DNA of 64,000 bases from JAPLJU01 sp036725345 (GCA_036725345.1 DAIMEJ010000013.1:1-64000), one strand, 5' to 3'. Positions 25,327 to 34,553 are shown, counted from the first letter of the stretch. Made by a program: numbers and translations. The notes: a model not told the origin generated them from the letters alone.

Positions 25327-27417
25327 ATGCGAGGCTTTTTTGATCCGGAATCCGTTGCGATGATAGGGGCACCCAGAAACACGGGCCCGGGTACCTACAA
25401 TGGTATCGAAATGATCCTCCGGTACGGCTACAAGGGACGCCTTTATCCGGTAAACCCGAAGGCTGATCAAATCTGCGGCCTCAAGGCCTACCCCTCCATC
25501 ACCGAGGTACCGGAAGCAGTCGAGCTTGCGATCATTTCGGTAGGGAGGGATCGTGTCATCGAGGAATTGAAAGGGTGCATTAAGTCCGGAATCCGCCGTG
25601 TGATCATCGTCAGCCAGGGTTTTTCCGACGCGGATGAGCATGGTCGTGTACTGCAGGGGGAGATTTCAAAACTCGCCCGTGAAAACGGCGTCAGGGTGAC
25701 AGGGCCAAATACCCTGGGTGTTGTCAACAACTACCGTAATTTCGCAACCTCCTTCGTCGATCTGGCCAAGTCGGATAAGGTGCCCCCCGTGTCGCTCGTG
25801 GCCCAGACGGGCGTTCTGCAGGTGGCAACGGAGGTCTTTTCCTACCAGACCTGGGGAAAGGCCCTTGACATCGGCAATGCCTGCGATGTGGATTTTGTCG
25901 ATGCCCTGGAGTATTTCGGTGACGATCCCGAGACCCGGGTGATCGTGCTTCATATGGAGGGGGTCCTACGGGGCCGGGATTTTTTGGAAAAGGCTTCACA
26001 GGTCACTTTGAAGAAACCGGTCATCGTGTATAAAACCGGAAGAAGCAAAGCCGGGGCCATGGCGGCCATGTCGCACACGGGTTCCCTGGTGGGCGAAGAC
26101 GAGATCAACGATGCGGCCTTCAGCCGCGCAGGCATTATTCGTGTGAAAAACGCTTCCGACCTGAGAGACGCTATTCATGCCCTGGTGCGGTTGGATGACA
26201 TGGTGGGACCCCGGCTGGGGGTGCTGACGCCCACGGGGGCGGGCGGCATCATGGCCACGGATGCTTCTGAGGATTTCGGCCTGACCATCACGGAACCGCC
26301 GGAAGGTCTTGCGGACAAGCTGAAGAAGGGGCTTCCGGACTGGATACAGATCGGAAACCCCCTTGACATATGGCCCATAGGCATGATCGGGGCCGGCATC
26401 GCTCCGACTTACAAAATCGCCCTCGGGGAACTGCTGAAATCTCCCAAGATCGACGGTATTCTCGCAATGGCCTTCAACCCGGACTCTCCCCTCCACAGGG
26501 ATATCGACATCGTCGACGCGGTCAGGACTGTCCTGCGGGAAACAGGGATCCGCAAACCCATATCCATGTGGATCTACGGAATGGGCGTGTCAAAGAATGC
26601 AGAACGATTGGAAGCGATCGATTCCGTTGCCTGTTTTCCAACCGTCGAGCAGGCCGTGCAGGCGTTGTCCTTCTGTTACCGCTATCATCAGATCCGGCAG
26701 AGGGAAATTCCGTCTCAGCGTGCTTTTCCCTGCGATCGTGACAGGGTCGCCCGGCTGCTGAGCAAGGGAAGGGAGCGCAAGGTCCTGCTGGGGGAGGACG
26801 CCCTTGCCCTTCTCGACGCTTTTAACATCCCCGTGGTCCGGGGGGGGATCGCCCGGTCATGGAAGGACATTGAAGAAGCGGCCGGGACGCTTGCCTATCC
26901 CCTGGTCCTGAAACTCTCCGGTGAGGCATTTCTGCACAAGAGCGAATGGGGCGGTGTGGTGACGGGCCTTCGCAACAAAAAGGAACTCCGGGACGCCTAT
27001 CAAAAAATGAAGGATAACGTTTCCCGGCGGGATCCGAAGGTGAAGATCGGCTTCCAGTTACAGGAGCAGGCGTCGGGGAAAGAACTCCTCATGGGATTGA
27101 AACGTGATCCTCAATTCGGCCACATTATTGCCTGCGGCCTTGGAGGCATTTACACAGAGGTCTTCAAAGACGTCAGCCGCGAGCTGGTGCCCGTCAGCAG
27201 GAAGGTGGCTGAAAAGATGCTCTCCTCGCTGAAGATTTACCCGCTTCTGAAGGGCGTCCGCGGAGAGGCCGGTGTGGACCTGGAGGGGCTTTTGGATAAT
27301 CTGGAAAGACTCTCCTTCCTTGCCGCGGAAGTTCCGGATATCACGGAACTGGACATCAACCCTTTGATGGCGGATGTGACCGGCTGTAAAGCCGTGGATG
27401 CACGCATCCTCTGGTAA
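25327..27417 (+). CDS. ADP-forming acyl-CoA synthetase, fused alpha-beta (copy 1)
   Basis: A 696-residue fusion of the NDP-forming acetyl-CoA synthetase alpha and beta subunits. The CoA-binding Rossmann domain (residues 1-130) ends in GPNTLGVVN. The succinyl-CoA-ligase-like domains carry the phosphorylated His250 in MAAMSHTGSLVGEDE. A C-terminal ATP-grasp domain (about 480-696) follows, with PLVLKLSGEAFLHKSEWGGV and ELDINPLMA. It interconverts an acyl-CoA plus ADP and phosphate with the acid and ATP, so in a fermenting or syntrophic cell it can harvest ATP from acyl-CoA. There is no GNAT domain, unlike Pat/PatZ fusions. Separate GNAT genes lie 4-7 kb downstream. Confidence 0.9.
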   Translation: MRGFFDPESVAMIGAPRNTGPGTYNGIEMILRYGYKGRLYPVNPKADQICGLKAYPSITEVPEAVELAIISVGRDRVIEELKGCIKSGIRRVIIVSQGFSDADEHGRVLQGEISKLARENGVRVTGPNTLGVVNNYRNFATSFVDLAKSDKVPPVSLVAQTGVLQVATEVFSYQTWGKALDIGNACDVDFVDALEYFGDDPETRVIVLHMEGVLRGRDFLEKASQVTLKKPVIVYKTGRSKAGAMAAMSHTGSLVGEDEINDAAFSRAGIIRVKNASDLRDAIHALVRLDDMVGPRLGVLTPTGAGGIMATDASEDFGLTITEPPEGLADKLKKGLPDWIQIGNPLDIWPIGMIGAGIAPTYKIALGELLKSPKIDGILAMAFNPDSPLHRDIDIVDAVRTVLRETGIRKPISMWIYGMGVSKNAERLEAIDSVACFPTVEQAVQALSFCYRYHQIRQREIPSQRAFPCDRDRVARLLSKGRERKVLLGEDALALLDAFNIPVVRGGIARSWKDIEEAAGTLAYPLVLKLSGEAFLHKSEWGGVVTGLRNKKELRDAYQKMKDNVSRRDPKVKIGFQLQEQASGKELLMGLKRDPQFGHIIACGLGGIYTEVFKDVSRELVPVSRKVAEKMLSSLKIYPLLKGVRGEAGVDLEGLLDNLERLSFLAAEVPDITELDINPLMADVTGCKAVDARILW

Positions 27418-27685
27418 GGGGCGGGGGTTCTATGGATCAATGAAAGGTGAGGCTGCTGCGCGTTGAAAAAAAGCGGCCTGCACCAGGACCGACTCCCCCC
27501 TTATTGAAAGACTGCCAAGTGAAAAGTCGCACTGACTTTTGCTCAGACACGAACAACCCAGGGTCGTGAGCCGAAGGCGGCTTTGTGTGCCCGTGATATT
27601 TCAGGTCTCATGACGAGTTTGCGGGGCGCAGCGTAAATATTCGTATTGGTCGTTCTTTAAAAAAAGCGGGGTATCGGACTCAGAG

Positions 27686-29806
27686 ATGAAAAAAGATCAC
27701 TATTTGCAGAAACTTTTTTATCCGCGCACGGTGACCATTGTCGGGGCGGGAGATAATCCCTTGTCCGTCAACGGCCGAAGCCTCATGTTCATGTTGCGCC
27801 ACAAGAGCACGGCGCGGATATACCCCGTCAACCCGAACCGCGACAGCGTCCAGGGAATTCCCTGCTACCGGCGGATAACGGATCTTCCCGAAGTCCCCGA
27901 CGTGGCGGTGATTGTCGTGGGCAAAGCCCTTGTGCTGTCGGCCCTTGAAGAGCTGGGACAACGGGGATGTCCTTTCGCCATCGTCAACACCTCCGGTTAC
28001 GCGGAAACCGGGGCCCGGGGGGTGAAAGACCAGGACGACCTGGTCCGGACAGCGAGTCGTTACGGGATGAGGCTTATGGGTCCCAATTGTCTCGGGCTCA
28101 TCAACCTTCTCTCCCCCGTCATCCTGTCCTGGTGCGCGACACTCGAAAGAGAGCCCGGCGACCTTCTGCCGGGGGATGTTGCCATGATCTCGCAGAGCGG
28201 CGCCATGCTGGGATCCATCTGGGACCGCGCGATGGGTCTGGGATTGGGCTATTGCCACCTCCTGTCTTCGGGGAATGAGGCCGATTTGAGGATGGCCGAT
28301 TTTATGGATTATTTCGCACAGGATGACCACACGCGGGTTGTAACGGGCTTCGTCGAAGCCTTGCGGGACCCGGAAAAATTCCTGGGTGCTGTGGATCGGG
28401 CCCATGCCAACGGGAAATCTGTTGTCCTCTACAAGGTGGGAAGAACCGCTGCGGGAAAACGTGCGGCGGTATCTCACACCGGGTCCCTGACCGGTTCGGA
28501 TGACACCTTTGATGCCATCTGCCGCGCCCACGGCATCGTCCGGGCAGACACGCTGGATGCTCTGATGACCACGGCCATGGCACTGCGCGCGCAGCCGCCC
28601 GCCCGGGGCGGTCGATTGGGCATCTTTTGCTGTTCGGGGGGCGCGGCAGGCCTGATGGCCGATCAAATGCGGGGGAAAGGCCTTTCCGTGGCGCCGGTCA
28701 GCCCCGAATTCGAGCGGGATATGACGGAGATTACCGATTTTCAGCCCCCGCATAACCCGCTGGATATCATCAAAGGCCCCCTCAAGTCCTACGATGTAAT
28801 CAGGGAGGCCATGAAACGATTTGCCCGCGAGGAGAGCTTCGAACAGATCATCATCCTGATGACCACCATGTATCTGCAGAAGGTTGCGCCGAAGCTGATG
28901 CTGGAAGGTCTCCGGGGTGGCCCTGAAAAACCGGTCCTGGCCTGCTGGCTCGGCGACAAGGTGGTCGAGAAGCCCAGCAGGGAGTTGATAGAAGGCGGGG
29001 TCGTAACCTATCATGATGTCGATTCCTGCCTTGACGCCGCGAGGGCTCTCTCCATTGTCGGCCGTCACCGCCAGCGCCTTGAAAGAACGCTGCAACATGC
29101 AGAACTGCCTCGCGATGCGCGGAAACGGGCACTGGCGATCATCGAGAGTTGTGAGGGACGTCTGGACGAAGTCTCTTCGAAGGCTATCCTGTCCCTCTAT
29201 GGGTTCCCCATCCCCCGAGGAAAGGTTGCCCGGACATTGGACGAGGCTCGCGATATTGCAGGTCAACTCGGCTTTCCGGTCGTCGTGAAGGGGATATCTC
29301 CCGAGCTCATCCACAAAACGGAGGCGGGGGTCGTCTATACGGGCATCGGTAATGAAAAAGACCTTGCGGAAGCCTTTGGCCGGGTCAACGGGATCATCGC
29401 GTCAACGGCCACTCCCCGGGGCGTTCTCATCGAGGAGATGCTTCCACAACCCGTAGCGGAGTTGATTATGGGATGCGCCTTTGAAGAGCCCTGTTTTCAG
29501 AAAATCATATTTGGTCTCGGGGGCATCTGGGTGGAGGCGCTGGAAGACGTGAGCATTCGTCTGGCGCCGATCGTGAGAGAAGATGCGGAAGAGATGATAT
29601 CTGAAATCCGCGGAAAGAAACTGCTGGAAGGAATGCGCGGAAAGCCTCCGGCGGATAAGGAAGCCCTGGTGTCGGCCTTGATATCCCTGTCCACCCTGAT
29701 GACGGACCTTCGCGACCAGATCCGTGAAATCGATGTGAACCCTCTCATGGTCTTCCAGAAAGGCGCTGTGGCCGTGGATGCCATCCTGACACTGAGATCC
29801 GGGTGA
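27686..29806 (+). CDS. ADP-forming acyl-CoA synthetase, fused alpha-beta (copy 2)
   Basis: A 706-residue paralogue of the preceding gene with the same domain order: CoA-binding (residues 8-140, ending MGPNCLGLIN), the phospho-His loop AAVSHTGSLTGSDD (His264), then ATP-grasp with PVVVKGISPELIHKTEAGVV and EIDVNPLMV. The ribosome site is poor (CAGAG only), so expression may be lower than for copy 1. Divergence between the two copies suggests different acids. A 268-bp spacer separates them and no gene was seen in it. Confidence 0.9.
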   Translation: MKKDHYLQKLFYPRTVTIVGAGDNPLSVNGRSLMFMLRHKSTARIYPVNPNRDSVQGIPCYRRITDLPEVPDVAVIVVGKALVLSALEELGQRGCPFAIVNTSGYAETGARGVKDQDDLVRTASRYGMRLMGPNCLGLINLLSPVILSWCATLEREPGDLLPGDVAMISQSGAMLGSIWDRAMGLGLGYCHLLSSGNEADLRMADFMDYFAQDDHTRVVTGFVEALRDPEKFLGAVDRAHANGKSVVLYKVGRTAAGKRAAVSHTGSLTGSDDTFDAICRAHGIVRADTLDALMTTAMALRAQPPARGGRLGIFCCSGGAAGLMADQMRGKGLSVAPVSPEFERDMTEITDFQPPHNPLDIIKGPLKSYDVIREAMKRFAREESFEQIIILMTTMYLQKVAPKLMLEGLRGGPEKPVLACWLGDKVVEKPSRELIEGGVVTYHDVDSCLDAARALSIVGRHRQRLERTLQHAELPRDARKRALAIIESCEGRLDEVSSKAILSLYGFPIPRGKVARTLDEARDIAGQLGFPVVVKGISPELIHKTEAGVVYTGIGNEKDLAEAFGRVNGIIASTATPRGVLIEEMLPQPVAELIMGCAFEEPCFQKIIFGLGGIWVEALEDVSIRLAPIVREDAEEMISEIRGKKLLEGMRGKPPADKEALVSALISLSTLMTDLRDQIREIDVNPLMVFQKGAVAVDAILTLRSG

Positions 29807-29897
29807 AAAAACCGGTTAACGACTTTCATCCCGCCCCGGTTTCGAAAATGAATTCCGGGCACGCACCCCGGGTCGAGGTATGAGATCCTTGAAATAA

Positions 29898-30209
29898 AGA
29901 TCGCACGAGATCCACCACATCGGCCAAGATACGGGATCACGGGCCATCACCGCCGCTAACGATCTCTGGGAAGGGAGCATTGCCGTCAAGGCGGATCTCC
30001 CCGCCCCTGCCGTCCCTTCGGAACTGGACGACATCGTCAGCATCATTTACACGTCGGGTACCACGGAACGCCCGACGGGGGGGCAACCCAGGATCGCCAA
30101 TTTCAAAGTCCCGAGAAAAGTGGAGTTCGTAAGCTCCCTGCCTCAGGGACCCACAGGGAAGATTCTCAAGCGTGAGCTCAGGGCCATGATGAAAGATCAA
30201 AAATCCTGA
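29898..30209 (+). pseudogene. AMP-forming ligase relic with large internal deletion
   Basis: One open frame joins the P-loop region of an ANL ligase (ELDDIVSIIYTSGTTERPTGG) directly to the C-terminal signature (FKVPRKVEFVSSLPQGPTGKILKREL, given here as its conserved pieces: KVPRKVEFV and TGKILKREL). Roughly 300 codons between them are missing, the N-terminal third is absent, and no start codon is evident. It marks a fifth AMP-forming ligase that once stood after the two ADP-forming synthetases. Confidence 0.72.
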
Positions 30210-30234
30210 TCGTGAATGAATTGCATGCCATATC

Positions 30235-30263
30235 AAAACGCCGGTCCAGAGGACCGGCGTTTT
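30235..30263. terminator. Bidirectional hairpin terminator
   Basis: A perfect 13-bp inverted repeat, AAAACGCCGGTCC / GGACCGGCGTTTT, with loop AGA. A-run on one side and T-run on the other let it serve both the plus-strand ligase region and the minus-strand MFS gene that ends at 30338. Confidence 0.85.
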
Positions 30264-30337
30264 GCTGTCTTCAGGTCATGGGGCGCCATCCTGCAGTGCG
30301 AAACCATTGCGGGACTCGCACCGGCTTCCGGAGTCTT

Positions 30338-31564
30338 TCACGAGATGACTTTCGCCGGCCGGATGGTAAGGGCCAGCAAGAAGGATCCGACGAGCAGGCC
30401 GGCGGAGACCAGGTAAGCCATATGGTATGTGCCGGTTTTATCGACAGCGAAGCCGGCCAATATGGGTCCCAGGATGCCGGCGAATCCCCAGGCAAGGAAC
30501 AGCAGACCATAATTGCCCCCGAAATTCTTCATGCCAAAAAAATCGGCCGTGACCAGTGGAAACAACGCAAAGAAGGTGCCGTAACAAAGGCCGGTCGTCA
30601 TTGCCCCCAGAGCTAAAGATGTGGGGGTTACGTAATGCACGAAAAAGACCAGGTTAACGGCCTGCAGGAGAAAAACGCAAAGGAGAATGCTCAGACGGCC
30701 ATAAAGGTCCGACAGGAAACCCGCAACCAGCCTCCCGCTCGTGTTCAACAGGGCGAAGAAAATGACAAGATAGTATCCGTTTTCCCAGTGGGCCTGCGTC
30801 TTGGCGATGGCTGCAATATGACCGATGATCAATAATCCCGCCGAGGCTGCAAAGAAGTACATGAACCACAACTTGTAAAACAAAGCGATTCTTATCATTT
30901 CACGCCAATGTACCTCACGGTGAAGATGTCCCTCTGCAACAACCGGTCGCGTAGATAAACCAAGTTTTGTCTTTGGATGATAACCGTGGGGAGGGTTGCT
31001 TAAGAACTGGGCCAGCATCATGATGATGAGAAAGGCTCCCGTCCCCAGAAATAAAAATGTCTTGGGAATGCCATAATGGCCAATCAACCAGTTGGCAATG
31101 GGTGAGATATAAACGGTGGCCAATCCAATACCGCTGACCACAATGCCGGTCGCAAACCCCTTTTTTTCGGGCGGGAACCATTTGATGCTGGCGGGTATCG
31201 TTGTGGAATAGCACAGGCCGTTGCCGATACCCGTTATTCCGTATGCGATAGTCATGAGCAGCGGAGTGCTGGTAAAACTGCAGGAGATCAAACCCGTTGC
31301 CATAAAGATGCCGCCTGTGTTGGCTACGAGCCTCGGGCCCAATTTGTCCTGCATTCTCCCGGCGAAGACCATTGCAAGGGCAAAGATCGCCGTATAGATG
31401 GTCAAGGGCAAAGATGCTTCCACATTGGTCCATTGCCAGTCAGACACCAATGCTTTCTTGATCACACTCCAGGAATAAGTGACACCCATGGTCATGTTGA
31501 TTCCTGTCGCTGCCCCCAACACCATCCAGGGTCGCCATGGCGGTATTCTTTCATTTCGCTGCAT
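30338..31564 (-). CDS. MFS carrier, OFA (oxalate/formate antiporter-like) family
   Basis: A 408-residue inner-membrane protein with 12 predicted helices. The N-terminus (PPWRPWMVLGAATGINMTMGVTYSW) and the loop after helix 2 (FAGRMQDKLGPR) are typical of the OFA subfamily. It lies 37 bp downstream of a GNAT gene on the same strand and is probably co-transcribed. OFA carriers exchange or import monocarboxylates and dicarboxylates. In this gene setting uptake of an organic acid, or export of a fermentation acid, is likely. Substrate is unknown. Confidence 0.88.
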   Translation of the reverse strand: MQRNERIPPWRPWMVLGAATGINMTMGVTYSWSVIKKALVSDWQWTNVEASLPLTIYTAIFALAMVFAGRMQDKLGPRLVANTGGIFMATGLISCSFTSTPLLMTIAYGITGIGNGLCYSTTIPASIKWFPPEKKGFATGIVVSGIGLATVYISPIANWLIGHYGIPKTFLFLGTGAFLIIMMLAQFLSNPPHGYHPKTKLGLSTRPVVAEGHLHREVHWREMIRIALFYKLWFMYFFAASAGLLIIGHIAAIAKTQAHWENGYYLVIFFALLNTSGRLVAGFLSDLYGRLSILLCVFLLQAVNLVFFVHYVTPTSLALGAMTTGLCYGTFFALFPLVTADFFGMKNFGGNYGLLFLAWGFAGILGPILAGFAVDKTGTYHMAYLVSAGLLVGSFLLALTIRPAKVIS

Positions 31565-31601
31565 AGAATCGCAGATCCAGGAAGCGTTAGCCTGTTTTTT
31601 T

Positions 31602-32177
31602 TCAAAGTTCCACCTGCAGAGAATACGTCCCTCGCAGGGGTTTCCACGTGTAAGAGTAACCGAGGGTGTTCAGTAGCCTCGGGATCGCCTCATTCGAGAA
31701 ATCAATGGCCGCTTCGACCCGGCGGATGCCGTTTTTCCTTGCGGCTTCAAAGAGCCTTCGGACCATTTCTTTCCCCACCCCCATGCCCTGCCAGTCATCT
31801 CTCACGGCCACGCCAAACTCCGTACCCCCCGTGTCGTCGTCGCGGTGGTAGCGGGATACGGCGATGATATGATCCTCCCCCCTCTCGACGAGCGTCGCCA
31901 CGATGGCGAAGTCCGAAACATAATTGACCAGTGTGAAATGGTCGAGCAGATGGGGGTCAAGTTCCCGGAGAAGTCCCAGAAAGCGCAGGCGGATGGAACG
32001 GTCCGAGAGCCTGTGAAACAGACCGACAAGAAGTCTCCGATCCGTCGGCTTAACCGGCCGAAGAAAGACCTGTCTGCCGTTTCCTGCCGTATACCATCCC
32101 TCAAGTCCCGCCGGGTAACCTGGGGGGAGATTTTCACCGGATTCGGTGGCCATGCTTTTTGTCTGGGGGAGCTTCAT
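31602..32177 (-). CDS. GNAT-family N-acetyltransferase 1
   Basis: A 191-residue stand-alone GNAT domain. It has FLRPVKPTDRRLLVGLF at the N-side, the acetyl-CoA loop VAVRDDWQGMGVGKEM (the R/Q-x-x-G-x-G/A equivalent), and NEAIPRLLNTLGY near the C-terminus. It resembles the GNAT half of Pat-type protein lysine acetyltransferases, which switch off AMP-forming acyl-CoA ligases by acetylating the TGK lysine. A paralogue with the same VRDDWQG motif sits at 33846-34412. The regulatory role is an inference. The gene is probably transcribed with the MFS gene that follows. Confidence 0.82.
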   Translation of the reverse strand: MKLPQTKSMATESGENLPPGYPAGLEGWYTAGNGRQVFLRPVKPTDRRLLVGLFHRLSDRSIRLRFLGLLRELDPHLLDHFTLVNYVSDFAIVATLVERGEDHIIAVSRYHRDDDTGGTEFGVAVRDDWQGMGVGKEMVRRLFEAARKNGIRRVEAAIDFSNEAIPRLLNTLGYSYTWKPLRGTYSLQVEL

Positions 32178-32200
32178 TCAGCCCTGTTAAAATAATACAA

Positions 32201-32232
32201 AAAAGCCCGCCGGTTCAACACAGGCGGGCTTT
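32201..32232 (-). terminator. Rho-independent terminator of minus-strand acyl-CoA dehydrogenase
   Basis: Read on the minus strand, AAAGCCCGCC and GGCGGGCTTT form a stem with loop TGTGTTGAACC, followed by six T residues. It sits ~120 bp after the dehydrogenase stop. Confidence 0.85.
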
Positions 32233-32306
32233 CCTGCCTTTGTCGTCATTTTGACTCAAGTTCTTATCCACGAACCCCATGTCTGATTCCTGCCGCTATG
32301 CGGCAC

Positions 32307-32350
32307 GACCCAGACAGACTTAGACGGACCCAGAAAGACCCAGATAGACA
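32307..32350. repeat. 10-bp-periodic AGAC tract in 3' UTR of acyl-CoA dehydrogenase
   Basis: AGACAGACTT/AGACGGACCC/AGAAAGACCC/AGATAGAC shows a clean 10-bp step. It is almost the same array as 17779-17819. Here it lies between the minus-strand dehydrogenase stop and its terminator, next to a GCCGCTATGCGGC hairpin, so the sense transcript carries the complementary GTCT form. Confidence 0.7.
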
Positions 32351-32353
32351 GTA

Positions 32354-33511
32354 TTACTTCAGGGCGCTCAGGATGTCCCGCGCGATGATCAGCCTCTGGA
32401 TCTGGTTCGTCCCCTCGTAAATCGAGGTGATGCGCACGTCGCGGGCGTAACGTTCGACGGGGTACTCGGTCGTGTAGCCGTAACCACCCAATATCTGGAT
32501 CGCGTTATAGCAGGCCCTCTCGGCCGCTTCGGTGGCATAATACTTCGCCATGGAGGCTTCCCTTCCGAAGTACTTGCCCGTCTCTTTCTTGTAAGAGGCG
32601 TTCATGAGAAGAAGCCTTGCTGCTTCCAGTTCCGTGTAGGACTCGGCGATCATCCACTGTATGGCCTGAAAATTCGTGATCGGCTGCTCGAACTGGACAC
32701 GGTTGATGGCATACCTTGTCGCGTAGTCCATGGCGGCAAGCCCGCAACCGAGACCAAGCGATCCGATGCCGATTCTGCCGCCCGCGAGCTCGCCCGCCGC
32801 CGTGCGGAACCCGTCGTTGAGCTTTCCCATCAGGGCGTTCTTGGGGACGCGGCAGTCCTCGAAGACGAGCTCGTTTGTGATCGAAGCGTGCTGACCCATC
32901 TTGTGCTCCGCACGTCCCACCGTGAGGCCTTTCGTCCCGTTTTCAATGAGAAAGGTACTGATATTCTTGCCTTTCTTGCCCTTCGGGTCCGTAACCGCCC
33001 AGGTGACGAAAACGCCGGCATATTCCGCGCTGGTAATGAACAGTTTGTTGCCGTTGATCACGTAGTGATCGCCGTCGGCGATGGCCGTTGTTCTCATCCC
33101 CGCGGGATCCGAACCGGCACCGGTTTCGGTCAATGCGAAACCGCCGGCATAGTATTCACCGGAACATAGCTTCGGGATGTATTTTCTTTTCTGTTCTTCC
33201 GTGCCCACGGCCTGGATCACCTCTGCCACCATGTTCGTCACCGACATGGTTACGGCCGTAGAAGCGCAGGCCCTCGCTATCTCCGTGACCGCCAGACTGA
33301 AGGCGATGACACCCGCTTCCGATCCCCCGTATTCGGAACGCACGTTGATTCCCATCATGCCGAGATCAGCCAGTCTTTTTAGATTCTTGAGGAAAGTCTC
33401 CCGGTCGCCCTGCTGATCAAGTTTCGCAGCCACCGGCTCGAGTACCGTCTGGGCAAAATTCCTTGCGGTATCCTGTATGATTTTTTGTTCTTCTTTTAGA
33501 TCCAAATTCAT
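32354..33511 (-). CDS. Acyl-CoA dehydrogenase 2 (canonical, short-chain-like)
   Basis: A 385-residue acyl-CoA dehydrogenase of the butyryl/short-chain type. It has GFALTETGAGSDPAGM for FAD binding, WITSAEYA replaced here by LFITSAEYAG, RYAINRVQFEQPI, GGYGYTTEYPVERYARD and ITSIYEGTNQIQRL with the catalytic Glu. All sites look intact. It is the only dehydrogenase on the minus strand, has its own promoter-like element at 33649-33677 and its own terminator, and so forms a single-gene unit. ETF is the expected electron acceptor. Confidence 0.93.
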   Translation of the reverse strand: MNLDLKEEQKIIQDTARNFAQTVLEPVAAKLDQQGDRETFLKNLKRLADLGMMGINVRSEYGGSEAGVIAFSLAVTEIARACASTAVTMSVTNMVAEVIQAVGTEEQKRKYIPKLCSGEYYAGGFALTETGAGSDPAGMRTTAIADGDHYVINGNKLFITSAEYAGVFVTWAVTDPKGKKGKNISTFLIENGTKGLTVGRAEHKMGQHASITNELVFEDCRVPKNALMGKLNDGFRTAAGELAGGRIGIGSLGLGCGLAAMDYATRYAINRVQFEQPITNFQAIQWMIAESYTELEAARLLLMNASYKKETGKYFGREASMAKYYATEAAERACYNAIQILGGYGYTTEYPVERYARDVRITSIYEGTNQIQRLIIARDILSALK

Positions 33512-33648
33512 TTTGTGCTTCCCCCTTGTTTTAATATGTTTTTAAAACTCGAATTCAGCCGGCGGCTGAATAAAATTTTCAGCAATACCCGAAATCGACA
33601 ATCCAACCCGTTGATAAAAGCAGGATAAAAATGCAGGAAACCGGTGTT

Positions 33649-33677
33649 TCTATATATCGTATCCATTCAAAAATCAA
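33649..33677 (-). promoter_or_regulatory. Sigma-70-like promoter for minus-strand acyl-CoA dehydrogenase
   Basis: On the minus strand TTGATT (33672-33677) is followed by 17 bases and TATAGA (33649-33654). The start codon is ~140 bp downstream. The remainder of the 33512-33845 gap is AT-rich and holds no gene. Confidence 0.4.
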
Positions 33678-33845
33678 GGCCAATTCAAGGGTCGTGTTCA
33701 AAAAATAAAAATGTATATCTCACGGAGATTAAACGGGAATGTAGACTGATCGCGACGGCCTATGAAGGCCATCGGCCCTTCGCCGAAATCCTGACAAGAT
33801 GAAAGGGTCAGAGAGGCAGACGGCGGCGTGATGACGGACGAATGT

Positions 33846-34412
33846 TCACGCCTCGCAGGTATCGATATCAATCAGAATAAAGAAATACCCGGCTCTCAAA
33901 GTGAGTGTGTACTTGCAGCCGATGCTGTTGAAAATTTTGGTGACGGCCTCATTGGTGGGATCCATCATGCCATCGAACTGGTGGATGTTGTTTTCCCTCG
34001 CGATGTCGACGATCTTGGCCGCGATCTTTGTTCCGAGCCCCAGACCCTGCCAGTCGTCCCGAACGACAAAGGCTATCTCCGTGTTATCCGTATGGATGTT
34101 GTAATGATAGCGAAAGACGGAGATGATATGCTCTTCACCTTCCTCCTCAATGGTCGCGGCGAGGGCGAAATCGGATTTATAGTTCATCAGCGTAAAGCGG
34201 TCGAGCCACTCCTCGGGAAGCTGCCTGACGCGATGCAGAAAGCGTCGGTAGATGGTTTGCGGTGATAAACGGTTGAAAAGCTCGATGAGAAGGCGGCGAT
34301 CGGAGGGTTTGATTGGCCTCAAGAGCACCGTGCGGCCGTTCTTGAGCGTTATCCATTCCACGTATTCGTATGGGTAATCGTCGGGCAAGCCGACATTTGC
34401 AACGGATTCCAT
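33846..34412 (-). CDS. GNAT-family N-acetyltransferase 2
   Basis: A 188-residue paralogue of the GNAT at 31602-32177, sharing LRPIKPSDRRLLIELFNRLS, ISVFRYHYN, the acetyl-CoA loop AFVVRDDWQGLGLGTKI and NEAVTKIFNSIG. It is transcribed divergently from the sigma-54 activator with 166 bp between start codons. Two Pat-like acetyltransferases among six acyl-CoA-activating genes suggest control of ligase activity by lysine acylation. No cyclic-nucleotide-binding or ACT domain is attached, so how they would sense conditions is unknown. Confidence 0.82.
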   Translation of the reverse strand: MESVANVGLPDDYPYEYVEWITLKNGRTVLLRPIKPSDRRLLIELFNRLSPQTIYRRFLHRVRQLPEEWLDRFTLMNYKSDFALAATIEEEGEEHIISVFRYHYNIHTDNTEIAFVVRDDWQGLGLGTKIAAKIVDIARENNIHQFDGMMDPTNEAVTKIFNSIGCKYTLTLRAGYFFILIDIDTCEA

Positions 34413-34524
34413 GGCCTCGTCGATAAAGTGAATTTATGTATAAATATAAATAAAACATGACAAAAAATACAGAATTATTTATGCTGAGCGCGGGTCGATG
34501 CCGCACGGTTCGCAACGAAAAAAC

Positions 34525-34553
34525 TTGACATTGAAAATTCCCTGAATTTATAT
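34525..34553 (+). promoter_or_regulatory. Sigma-70-like promoter of the sigma-54 activator
   Basis: TTGACA (34525-34530), 17 bases, then TTATAT (34548-34553). The predicted transcript start falls near 34560, after the in-frame ATG at 34552. This is why the start at 34579, preceded by AGGGGAA, is chosen for the activator. Confidence 0.5.

Noticed and set aside
27526..27542. CGCAC...TTTTGCT sigma-54-like sequence before the second ADP-forming synthetase
   Set aside because: The spacing is one base too long and the GG is CG.
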